A stretch of DNA of 30,227 bases. Origin: UBA11373 sp035291545. Its GTDB lineage: Bacteria; Actinomycetota; Acidimicrobiia; Spongiisociales; UBA11373. The stretch covers positions 1 to 30,227 of the forward strand of contig DATDRW010000076.1 of the NCBI GenBank assembly GCA_035291545.1, read 5' to 3'. How positions within the stretch are numbered: position 1 is the first letter of the stretch; the number at the start of each line of letters is the position of its first letter. A program made the translations under genes and the position numbers. This document shows, piece by piece, positions 13,586-20,000 of the stretch. The notes below the pieces were generated by a model, which ran no database searches, was not told the DNA's origin, and saw only the letters and a program-made list of their open reading frames with translations.

Positions 13586-15090
13586 CGCGCCCTGGCGAGG
13601 TAGGTCTCGTCGGGCTCCGGGTAGTCCGACCGGAAGTGGGCGCCCCGCGATTCGGTGCGGGCGAGCGCGGCCGTCGTCACCAACCGGGCCACCTCGACCA
13701 GATTCCCCGCCTCATCGGGCGCCGCCGGCAGGTTCCGCTCGATCCCGGAGATGGTCTCGAGTGCGGACTGCAATGACGCGTCGTCGCGCACCACGCCCAC
13801 CCGCTCCCACATCACCCGGCGCACCTCGCCGACCCGCTCTGGATCGACCTCGGGTGGCGGTCCCGGGTCGACGACGGCGTCGACGCCGACCTTGGGTGTG
13901 CCCGCAGTCGACGCCACCACGTCGACGGCGACCGCCTCGCCGAACACGAGACCCTCCAACAGGGAGTTGCTCGCCAGCCGGTTGGCGCCGTGCACTCCCG
14001 ACCGACTCACCTCCCCCACCGCCCACAGCCCCGGGAGCGAGCTGCGGCCGTCGAGCCCGACGGCGACCCCACCCATGTGGAAGTGTGCTGCCGGCGCCAC
14101 CGGGATGAGCTCGACCCGCGGATCGATCCCCGACTCCCGGCATAGGCGAAACACGGTGGGGAACCGCTCGGGGAAGGAGTCGCCGACCGCGGTCCGGGCG
14201 TCGAGGAACACCCGGTGCCCGGACCGCAGACGCCGCCACACCGCCCGGGCGACGATGTCGCGGGGTGCGAGCTCGGCATCGGGATGCTCGCCGATCATGA
14301 ACCGATTGCCCACGTCGTCGACGAGCATCGCCCCTTCGCCACGCAGCGCCTCGGTGAGCAACGGCATCGGGTCGACACCGGACGCGAGTGCGGTCGGATG
14401 GAACTGGACGAACTCGGCGTCGATGATGCGAGCGCCCGCGCGTGCCGCCATTGCCAGGCCGTCGCCGGTCACCTCGGGCGGATTGGTGGTGTTGGCGTAC
14501 ACACGGCCGATGCCCCCCGTGGCCAGCACCACGGCCCCGGCAAGGAAGACGGCCCGCTCACCGTCGGCGCGGCGGGCGGTCAGCCCGACCACCCGGCCGC
14601 CATCGACGACGAGGTCCGCGGCGAAGGTGCGCTCGTACAGGTCGACGTGGCCGGCGCTCCGGATCGCCGCCACCAGCGCCCGGCTCACCTCGACGCCGGT
14701 GGCATCGCCGTCGGTGTGGAGGATGCGGCGCACCGAATGCCCGGCTTCGCGCCCGAGAACGAGTTCACCGTCGGGACCGATGTCGAATCGCGCGCCCCGC
14801 TCCAGGAGGTGCCGGATGACGGTGACCGCGTTCCCGGCCAGGGTTTCCACCGCGCGGGGATCGTTGAGCCCGGCGCCGACCGCCATGGTGTCGCCGGCAT
14901 GCAGGACGGGAGAGTCCTGACGCGACACCGCGGCGGCGATGCCTCCCTGGGCAAACCAGGTCGACCCACCGCCGAGTTCGGTTTTGGTGATCAGCGTGAC
15001 CCGACGCGTCGGCATCGAAAGCGCTGTGGTGAGACCGGCGACACCGGTGCCGACGACGACGACGTCGGAGGCAATCCGCTCGATCGTCAC
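13582..15090 (-). CDS. nadB: L-aspartate oxidase
   Basis: Oxidises L-aspartate to iminoaspartate with FAD, feeding quinolinate synthase. The 502-residue flavoprotein starts with the dinucleotide fold VVVVGTGVAGLTTAL, followed by GGSTWFAQGGIAAA, EFVQFHPTAL, PRDIVARAV, the substrate-side HFHMGGVAVGLDGRSSLPGLWAVGEV and SRSGVHGANRLASNSLLEGLVFG, which are diagnostic for NadB and its fumarate-reductase relatives. The GTG start at 15090-15088 overlaps the nadA stop (GTGA). The open frame extends further upstream antiparallel to nadA without family similarity, so the shorter start is used. Neighbours settle the NadB assignment over a succinate dehydrogenase flavoprotein. Confidence 0.97.
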   Translation of the reverse strand: MTIERIASDVVVVGTGVAGLTTALSMPTRRVTLITKTELGGGSTWFAQGGIAAAVSRQDSPVLHAGDTMAVGAGLNDPRAVETLAGNAVTVIRHLLERGARFDIGPDGELVLGREAGHSVRRILHTDGDATGVEVSRALVAAIRSAGHVDLYERTFAADLVVDGGRVVGLTARRADGERAVFLAGAVVLATGGIGRVYANTTNPPEVTGDGLAMAARAGARIIDAEFVQFHPTALASGVDPMPLLTEALRGEGAMLVDDVGNRFMIGEHPDAELAPRDIVARAVWRRLRSGHRVFLDARTAVGDSFPERFPTVFRLCRESGIDPRVELIPVAPAAHFHMGGVAVGLDGRSSLPGLWAVGEVSRSGVHGANRLASNSLLEGLVFGEAVAVDVVASTAGTPKVGVDAVVDPGPPPEVDPERVGEVRRVMWERVGVVRDDASLQSALETISGIERNLPAAPDEAGNLVEVARLVTTAALARTESRGAHFRSDYPEPDETYLARAR

Positions 15091-16115
15091 CCGCCCCGCC
15101 CCCGCCCCACCGCCAGCATCCGCTCCACGGCGATCCGGGCGCGGGCGGCGACGTCGTCGGGGACCGTCACCTCGTGCTTGAGATCCCGCAGCGACTCGAA
15201 GATGGCCGGCAGCGTGATGCGGTTCATGTGCGGGCACAGGTTGCACGGGCGGACGAACTCGGTGTCGGGAAAGTTGACCGACACGTTTGCGGCCATCGAG
15301 CACTCCGTGACGAGCAGCACCCGCGCCGGATGCCGCTCGCTCACGTAGCGAATCAGGCCGCTCGTCGATCCCACGAAGTCGGCCTCCGCCAGCACCTCGG
15401 GAGGGCACTCGGGGTGGGCGAGCACCTCGATGTCTCCGTCGTACGCGGCACGGAACCGCCTGATCTCATCCACGGTAAAGCGCTCGTGCACCATGCAGTG
15501 GCCCTTCCACAGCACGACACCCACTCCGGTCTGGGCCGCCACCCACTTCCCGAGGAACTCGTCGGGGAGAAAGATCACCCGGGGCACGCCGAGCGACTCG
15601 ACCACCTCGACCGCGTTCGACGAGGTGCAGCAGATGTCGGACTCGGCCTTCACCTCCGCCGAGGTGTTGACGTAGGTCACCACCGGCGTACCGGGGTACC
15701 GCTCCCGGAGGAGCCGGACGTCGGCACCGGTGATCGACTCTGCGAGCGAGCACCCGGCCTCGAGCGAAGGGATGAGGACCGTCTTGCCGGGGTTGACCAG
15801 CTTTGCCGTCTCCGCCATGAAATGCACCCCGGCGACCACCACCACCTCGGCATCGGTCTCGGCGGCCAGGTAGGCCATCGCCAGCGAGTCGCCGACGAGG
15901 TCGGCAACGCCGTGGAAGATCTCGGGCGCCTGGTAGTTGTGGGCGATCACGACCGCGTTGCGCTCCGCCTTGAGCCGCTCGATGGCGGCGACGTAGGGAG
16001 CGTGCCCGTCCCACTCCACCTCGGGCACGACCCGCCGCAGAGCGGCGTAGCGGTCGGCGACCACCTTGCGCTCCGCCCGGGACAGCGATTCCAGCGGGAT
16101 GAGTTCGGTGGTCAC
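15087..16115 (-). CDS. nadA: Quinolinate synthase
   Basis: Condenses iminoaspartate with dihydroxyacetone phosphate to quinolinate using a [4Fe-4S] cluster. The 342-residue product has the three cluster cysteines in their usual settings: Cys122 in EAGCSLAE, Cys237 in HPECPPE and Cys294 in CNLCPHMN. IAHNYQ, VVVAGVHFMAETAK and YVNTSAEVKA are also typical. The GTG at 16115-16113 is supported by the purine run AAAAGGA 8 bases upstream on the minus strand. It is first in the nadABC operon, and its promoter region holds a 15-bp palindrome next to a NadQ-type regulator gene. Confidence 0.97.
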   Translation of the reverse strand: MTTELIPLESLSRAERKVVADRYAALRRVVPEVEWDGHAPYVAAIERLKAERNAVVIAHNYQAPEIFHGVADLVGDSLAMAYLAAETDAEVVVVAGVHFMAETAKLVNPGKTVLIPSLEAGCSLAESITGADVRLLRERYPGTPVVTYVNTSAEVKAESDICCTSSNAVEVVESLGVPRVIFLPDEFLGKWVAAQTGVGVVLWKGHCMVHERFTVDEIRRFRAAYDGDIEVLAHPECPPEVLAEADFVGSTSGLIRYVSERHPARVLLVTECSMAANVSVNFPDTEFVRPCNLCPHMNRITLPAIFESLRDLKHEVTVPDDVAARARIAVERMLAVGRGRGG

Positions 16116-16130
16116 CGTGGGTCGTCCTTT

Positions 16131-16150
16131 TACTCAGTATGAGTATATAC
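16131..16150 (-). promoter_or_regulatory. nadABC operator and promoter core
   Basis: TACTCA-GTA-TGAGTA (16131-16145) is a perfect palindrome with a 3-base centre. It overlaps GTATATAC (16143-16150) and the possible -10 boxes TATACT and CATACT on the minus strand, with TTGCCA further upstream as a weak -35. A repressor bound here would block the nadA promoter. The regulator encoded at 16227-17123 is the obvious candidate. Confidence 0.65.
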
Positions 16151-16195
16151 CACAGACGGATGGCAATTGGCAGACCGTGATGACGCAGGTCTTGC

Positions 16196-16216
16196 GGGCG
16201 ACAGGCGACGGGCGAC
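16196..16216. repeat. Heptamer array: three GGGCGAC-type units
   Basis: GGGCGAC, AGGCGAC, GGGCGAC in one phase, between the 3' end of the regulator gene and the nadA promoter. Same unit type as 7694-7735 and 26238-26258. Confidence 0.85.
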
Positions 16217-16226
16217 GTGAGTGGTC

Positions 16227-17123
16227 TCAGCCCGATGTCCGCATCCCGGGAAGACCCACCCCGGGGGCGGGGCGCTCCAGGATCACCTCCCGCCGGAACC
16301 GATGCAGCTCGGCGGGACGGCCCCCGGTGGCGGTGTCGTAGCGACCGACCCCCTCGACGACACCCGAGCGGTCGAGTAGCCGACGGAAGTTGCCGGTGTG
16401 GAGTCGCACGCCGGCCAGCGCCTCGACGACCCGCTGCAGGGCACCGAGCGTGAACTCTGTGAGAAGCAGCTCGAACACCACCGGGCGATACCGAAGCTTG
16501 CCGCGGATCCGGCCGAGAGCCTGGGCGAGCACCCGGCGATGGTCGAGGCCCATCGCCGACCCGGCGATCCGGGAGCCCCCGGCCTCGGGGACGGCCCCCG
16601 ACTCGAAGAGCAACTCGTATCTCTCCAGGCACCGCTCGAGATCCCACCCGGCCTCGCCGCCGCCGAATGCGAGCGCGACCCGCTCCCGGCGCACCCGACG
16701 GGCGTCGCCGGCCACCGCCGCCAGCCACGGCGCCAGTGCCGGAGCCCAGGGCTCGCCGTCCCCGAGCCGGCGATCCTCCCAGGGGAGGAACTCATACAGG
16801 TCACACCAGGCGGCGTGCCCGGTCACCGAAGTCTCGGCGACGAGCCCGAGGTATGCGATCGCCAATTCCCTCGCCCCCGCCCTGCCGCCCCGGCCGGCAT
16901 CCCCAAATGTGTACAACTGCTCCACGTAGCCGAGTTCAACACCCGTAGTCTCCGCCACCCATCGCCGAAGGGCCCGTTCCAGCGTCCGATCCGCCGCCGG
17001 GTCGAGCGGACCGGCGGGGAGACCGGGCTCCGCCGCCCCGATGGTGAGGACCCGCGGTCGATCATCGGTGACCGCGATCACCACCGCGGTCAACCCGGCC
17101 TCGACCCGCAACCCGTCAATCAT
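16227..17123 (-). CDS. nadQ: NadQ-type transcriptional regulator (Nudix-like domain plus winged helix)
   Basis: The 298-residue product begins with a Nudix-fold domain (residues 10-150) in which a canonical catalytic Nudix box is not visible, as in ligand-sensing Nudix regulators. The C-terminal part has the COG4111/NadQ signature: GLDHRRVLAQALGRIRGKLRYRPVVFELL, then EFTLGALQRVVEALAG, HTGNFRRLLDRSGVVE, a winged-helix DNA-binding segment. NadQ proteins repress nadABC in alphaproteobacteria. NrtR is a related alternative. The location directly upstream of nadA, with a palindrome in between, supports control of NAD synthesis. The ATG at 17123-17121 follows GGGGAGA by 6 bases. It diverges from the transporter genes. 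Confidence 0.8.
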   Translation of the reverse strand: MIDGLRVEAGLTAVVIAVTDDRPRVLTIGAAEPGLPAGPLDPAADRTLERALRRWVAETTGVELGYVEQLYTFGDAGRGGRAGARELAIAYLGLVAETSVTGHAAWCDLYEFLPWEDRRLGDGEPWAPALAPWLAAVAGDARRVRRERVALAFGGGEAGWDLERCLERYELLFESGAVPEAGGSRIAGSAMGLDHRRVLAQALGRIRGKLRYRPVVFELLLTEFTLGALQRVVEALAGVRLHTGNFRRLLDRSGVVEGVGRYDTATGGRPAELHRFRREVILERPAPGVGLPGMRTSG

Positions 17124-17141
17124 GGATCATCTCCCCGAGAA

Positions 17142-17166
17142 GTGTGTCACACGAGCGTGATACCCT
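17142..17166. promoter_or_regulatory. Palindrome and -10 box in the divergent nadQ/transporter region
   Basis: GTGTG-T-CACAC (17142-17152) is a perfect inverted repeat, followed by TACCCT (17161-17166), a possible plus-strand -10 box for the transporter. The palindrome differs from the nadA operator, so a different regulator is likely if it is functional. Confidence 0.4.
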
Positions 17167-17219
17167 CGCCGCGATACGGCCTCGGGGCCGTGCGACTTGT
17201 CAACCCAGGAGTATTTGCC

Positions 17220-19001
17220 ATGCGTGCAAGCAGGGTGCTGGGGTTGGTATTCGTGCTCGCGCTCATCGTCTCCGCATGTGGTGACGACGACGCGACCACT
17301 ACCACCGCAGCCACAACCACGGCGGCGAGCAGCCTCACCCGAACGCCGGGTGTGCTCACCGTCGGTTCCGACATCCCCTACCCGCCGTTCGAGGATTTCG
17401 ATACGGCAAGCAACGTCATCGGCTTCGACGCCGACCTGATCAACGAGATCGCCACGCGGCTCGGACTTGAGGTCGACTGGATCGACACCGCCTTTGACAC
17501 GATCTTCACCCAGCTGGCCACCGGCCAGTTCGACGTCGTGGCTTCGGCGACGACGATCACTCCGGAGCGGGCGCTGCAGGTGAGCTTCACCGAGCCGTAT
17601 TACAACTCGCAGCAGGGGTTCACGGTCAACACGACCCTCACGCCGTTTATCAACGGCACCGAGGATCTCGGGACCGGTGACTCGGTGGCGGTCCAGACCG
17701 GTACGACCGGTGCCGACTGGGCGACCACGAACCTCGCCCCGTTGGGCGTCTTGGTGCGCGAGTTCGACGTGGTCGGTGACGCCTACAACGCGGTCGAGGG
17801 CGGTCAGGTGACCGGCGTCGTCAGCGACGAGCCCTCCGCCTTCGTCGAGATCGCAAACCGTGAGGGCCTCGAGATCGTCGAGGTGATCGACACCAACGAG
17901 CACTACGGGTTCGGCGTCGATCCTGCCCGGACCGCGTTGCTGGCGCAGATGAACACCGCGCTGGCCGACATGTTCGCCGACGGCACCTACCAGACGATCT
18001 ACGACACCTGGTTCGAGGCTCCGGCGGGCAGCGTCCTCTTCGAGGAGCCGGCCCCGGCCGCCATTGGTACCGCGGAGAATCCGATTCAGGTGCTGTTCGT
18101 GCCTTCGGTTTCTGCTGAGGAGATCATCGCCGGCGGCGAATTGCTCGCCGAGGCGCTGAACACAGCGACCGGCTTGTTCTTCGAGGTGCAAGTGCCGAGT
18201 TCGTATGCAGCGACGATCGAGGCGATGTGCGCTTCGCCCGACAACACCATCGGGTTCATCCCGGCGAATGCCTATGTGTTGGCGAACGATCTGTGCGGGG
18301 TGACCCCGGCACTGAAGTCGCTGCGCTTCGGCTACACCGAGTACTGGGCCGAGGTGATCGTGCCTCGTGACAGTGACATCGACAGTCTCGATGACCTCAA
18401 CGGCAAGACATGGGCCTATCCGGATGCCACCTCGACCTCGGGGTTCCTGGTTCCCTCCGGGATGTTTGCCGCTCTGGGGATCACCCCCGGGGAAGGCTTC
18501 GAGGCAGGCGGTCACACCGGCACGGTCCGTGCCGTCTACAACAACGAGGCCGAGTTCGGGACGGTGTTCTTCAGCCCGAACGTGGATCTCGAAGGCAACA
18601 CCGCGTGGGACGGGACCAGCGAGGACGCCGACGTCCCCGCAGACCTGGTCGAGACCTGCGCCGTCACCGCCGAGGGTGATCTGGTCTGCGACACGGTCCG
18701 GCCCCAGGATGCCCGTCGTGGTCTCCGTGAGGAGGCGCCGGACGTGATCCAGAAGGTGCGGATCCTGGCCCTGTCGGATCCCATCCCCAACGACCTGATG
18801 GCCTACGGACCGGAGTTCCCTGCGGACCTCCAGGCCGAGATCACCCAGGCGATCAAGGACTTCGCCACCAGCGATCCCGACGCGTTCGGCACCGCCTTCG
18901 ATGCCTACTCGTGGGACAACGTGGCCGACACCACCGACGCCGAATTCGACTCGATCCGAGCCCTGCTGATCGCACTCGGATACGACCTCGAAGACCTGTA
19001 A
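17220..19001 (+). CDS. Fused dual solute-binding lipoprotein: SBP_bac_3 domain plus PhnD-like domain
   Basis: A 593-residue lipoprotein (signal peptide with VSAC, lipid-anchored Cys20, then a Thr/Ala linker) with two different binding domains in series. Residues 43-272 are an amino-acid-type periplasmic binding domain (SBP_bac_3): VLTVGSDIPYPPFEDF, GFDADLINEIATRLG, ATTITPERALQVSFTEPYY, with Arg117 and the later VSDEPSA where the family contacts the ligand's carboxylate and amino groups. Residues 288-590 are PhnD-like: VLFVPSVSAEEI, IGFIPANAYVLA, EVIVPRDSDIDSLDDLNGKTWAY, a cysteine-bearing insert (Cys480, Cys490) and ILALSDPIPNDLMAYG. AGGAG lies 8 bases before the ATG. The two ligands are unknown. 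The ATPase and permease of the PhnCE type follow, after a terminator-like hairpin. Confidence 0.9.
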   Translation: MRASRVLGLVFVLALIVSACGDDDATTTTAATTTAASSLTRTPGVLTVGSDIPYPPFEDFDTASNVIGFDADLINEIATRLGLEVDWIDTAFDTIFTQLATGQFDVVASATTITPERALQVSFTEPYYNSQQGFTVNTTLTPFINGTEDLGTGDSVAVQTGTTGADWATTNLAPLGVLVREFDVVGDAYNAVEGGQVTGVVSDEPSAFVEIANREGLEIVEVIDTNEHYGFGVDPARTALLAQMNTALADMFADGTYQTIYDTWFEAPAGSVLFEEPAPAAIGTAENPIQVLFVPSVSAEEIIAGGELLAEALNTATGLFFEVQVPSSYAATIEAMCASPDNTIGFIPANAYVLANDLCGVTPALKSLRFGYTEYWAEVIVPRDSDIDSLDDLNGKTWAYPDATSTSGFLVPSGMFAALGITPGEGFEAGGHTGTVRAVYNNEAEFGTVFFSPNVDLEGNTAWDGTSEDADVPADLVETCAVTAEGDLVCDTVRPQDARRGLREEAPDVIQKVRILALSDPIPNDLMAYGPEFPADLQAEITQAIKDFATSDPDAFGTAFDAYSWDNVADTTDAEFDSIRALLIALGYDLEDL

Positions 19002-19025
19002 GTCCAGGAGTTCGGAGTCAGCAAG

Positions 19026-19054
19026 GGGGCGGGGCCACCAGGCCCCGCCCCTTT
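19026..19054 (+). terminator. Intrinsic terminator-like hairpin after the binding-protein gene
   Basis: An 11-bp perfect G+C stem (19026-19036 with 19041-19051), loop ACCA, then TTT. Lying between the binding-protein gene and the ATPase gene, it would let the binding protein be made in excess, as is usual in ABC importers. Confidence 0.75.
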
Positions 19055-19062
19055 CACATTTC

Positions 19063-19173
19063 GGATCGCAGACAGCAGACTGCAGATAGCAGAGGAAGCG
19101 TGGTGGCGGTCTCGCCATCTGCCATCTGCGGTCTCGCCATCTGCGGTCTCGCCATCTGCGACCTGCGAGCTAC
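19063..19173. repeat. Heptamer array followed by 15-bp tandem repeats
   Basis: GGATCGC, AGACAGC, AGACTGC, AGATAGC in 7-bp phase (19063-19090), almost matching 4378-4405. After a short gap come about three copies of a 15-mer built on CCATCTGCGGTCTCG, whose first half is the CCATCTG unit of 4444-4457. Together they fill most of the gap before the ATPase gene. Confidence 0.85.
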
Positions 19174-19247
19174 CCATCGCAGCGCCCAGCGCCGGCCCTC
19201 CCCCGATCGGCTAGAAAGAGACCGACGCCGGGCGGGGAGACCGATCC

Positions 19248-20000
19248 GTGCTCAAGGTCGAGCACCTGACGAAGATCTACGAGGGCGGAGTGCTGGCGCT
19301 CGACGACGTTTCCTTCGAGGTTCCCAGCGGCCAGTTCATGGCCGTGATCGGACTCAGCGGCTCCGGCAAGTCAACCCTGCTGCGGTGCATCAACCGTCTC
19401 ATCGAACCCACCGCGGGAACCATCACCTGGGACGGTGAGGACCTCACCAAGGCCCACCAGGAGGATCTGCGTCGCATCCGGCGTCGGATCGGGATGGTCT
19501 TCCAGAATTTCAATCTGGTCCACCGCTCCCGGGTGATCACCAACGTGCTGGCCGGGCGTCTCGGGTACGTCAACCCCGCCCTCAGCCTGTTCAACCGGTT
19601 CCCCGACAAGGACGTCGCCAAGGCAATCGCCCAGTTGGAGCGAGTCGGCCTCTCCGACAAGGCCCGCTCACGCGCCGACGAGCTCTCCGGCGGCCAGCAG
19701 CAGCGGGTCGGTATCGCCCGCGCCCTGATGCAGGATCCGCAGATGATCCTCGCCGACGAACCGGTGGCCTCGCTCGACCCGGTGCTCGCCCACGGCATCA
19801 TGCAGTACCTCGAGGACATCAACGACAAGGACGGCGTCACCGTCCTGTGCAGCCTTCACTTCCTCGACCTGGTCCACCGCTACGCCGACCGGGTGATCGC
19901 TCTCAACGAGGGCCGGCTGGTCTTCGAGGGCGCCCCCACCGAGCTCGACGATGCGGTCTTCAAGAGCATCTACGGCAAGGATGCCGAGCGGGTGGGTTGA
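19248..20000 (+). CDS. phnC: PhnC-type ABC transporter ATP-binding protein
   Basis: The 250-residue product is a complete ABC ATPase: Walker A GLSGSGKST near residue 35, Q-loop VFQNFNLV, signature LSGGQQQR, Walker B MILADEPVASLDP and the switch histidine in CSLHFLDLVHRYADRV. The residues around RSRVITNVLAGRLG and the C-terminal GRLVFEGAPTEL match the phosphonate/phosphite group (PhnC, PtxA, HtxD) better than amino-acid importers. The GTG at 19248 follows GGGGAGA by 7 bases. Its stop overlaps the permease start (TGATG). The gene name reflects family; phosphonate as substrate is not proven, and no C-P lyase or phosphonatase gene is nearby. Confidence 0.9.
   Translation: MLKVEHLTKIYEGGVLALDDVSFEVPSGQFMAVIGLSGSGKSTLLRCINRLIEPTAGTITWDGEDLTKAHQEDLRRIRRRIGMVFQNFNLVHRSRVITNVLAGRLGYVNPALSLFNRFPDKDVAKAIAQLERVGLSDKARSRADELSGGQQQRVGIARALMQDPQMILADEPVASLDPVLAHGIMQYLEDINDKDGVTVLCSLHFLDLVHRYADRVIALNEGRLVFEGAPTELDDAVFKSIYGKDAERVG

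Noticed and set aside
17127..19118. 663-codon open frame on the minus strand opposite the dual binding protein
   Set aside because: The plus strand has a signal peptide, ribosome binding site and two recognised domains; the antisense product has no family pattern.
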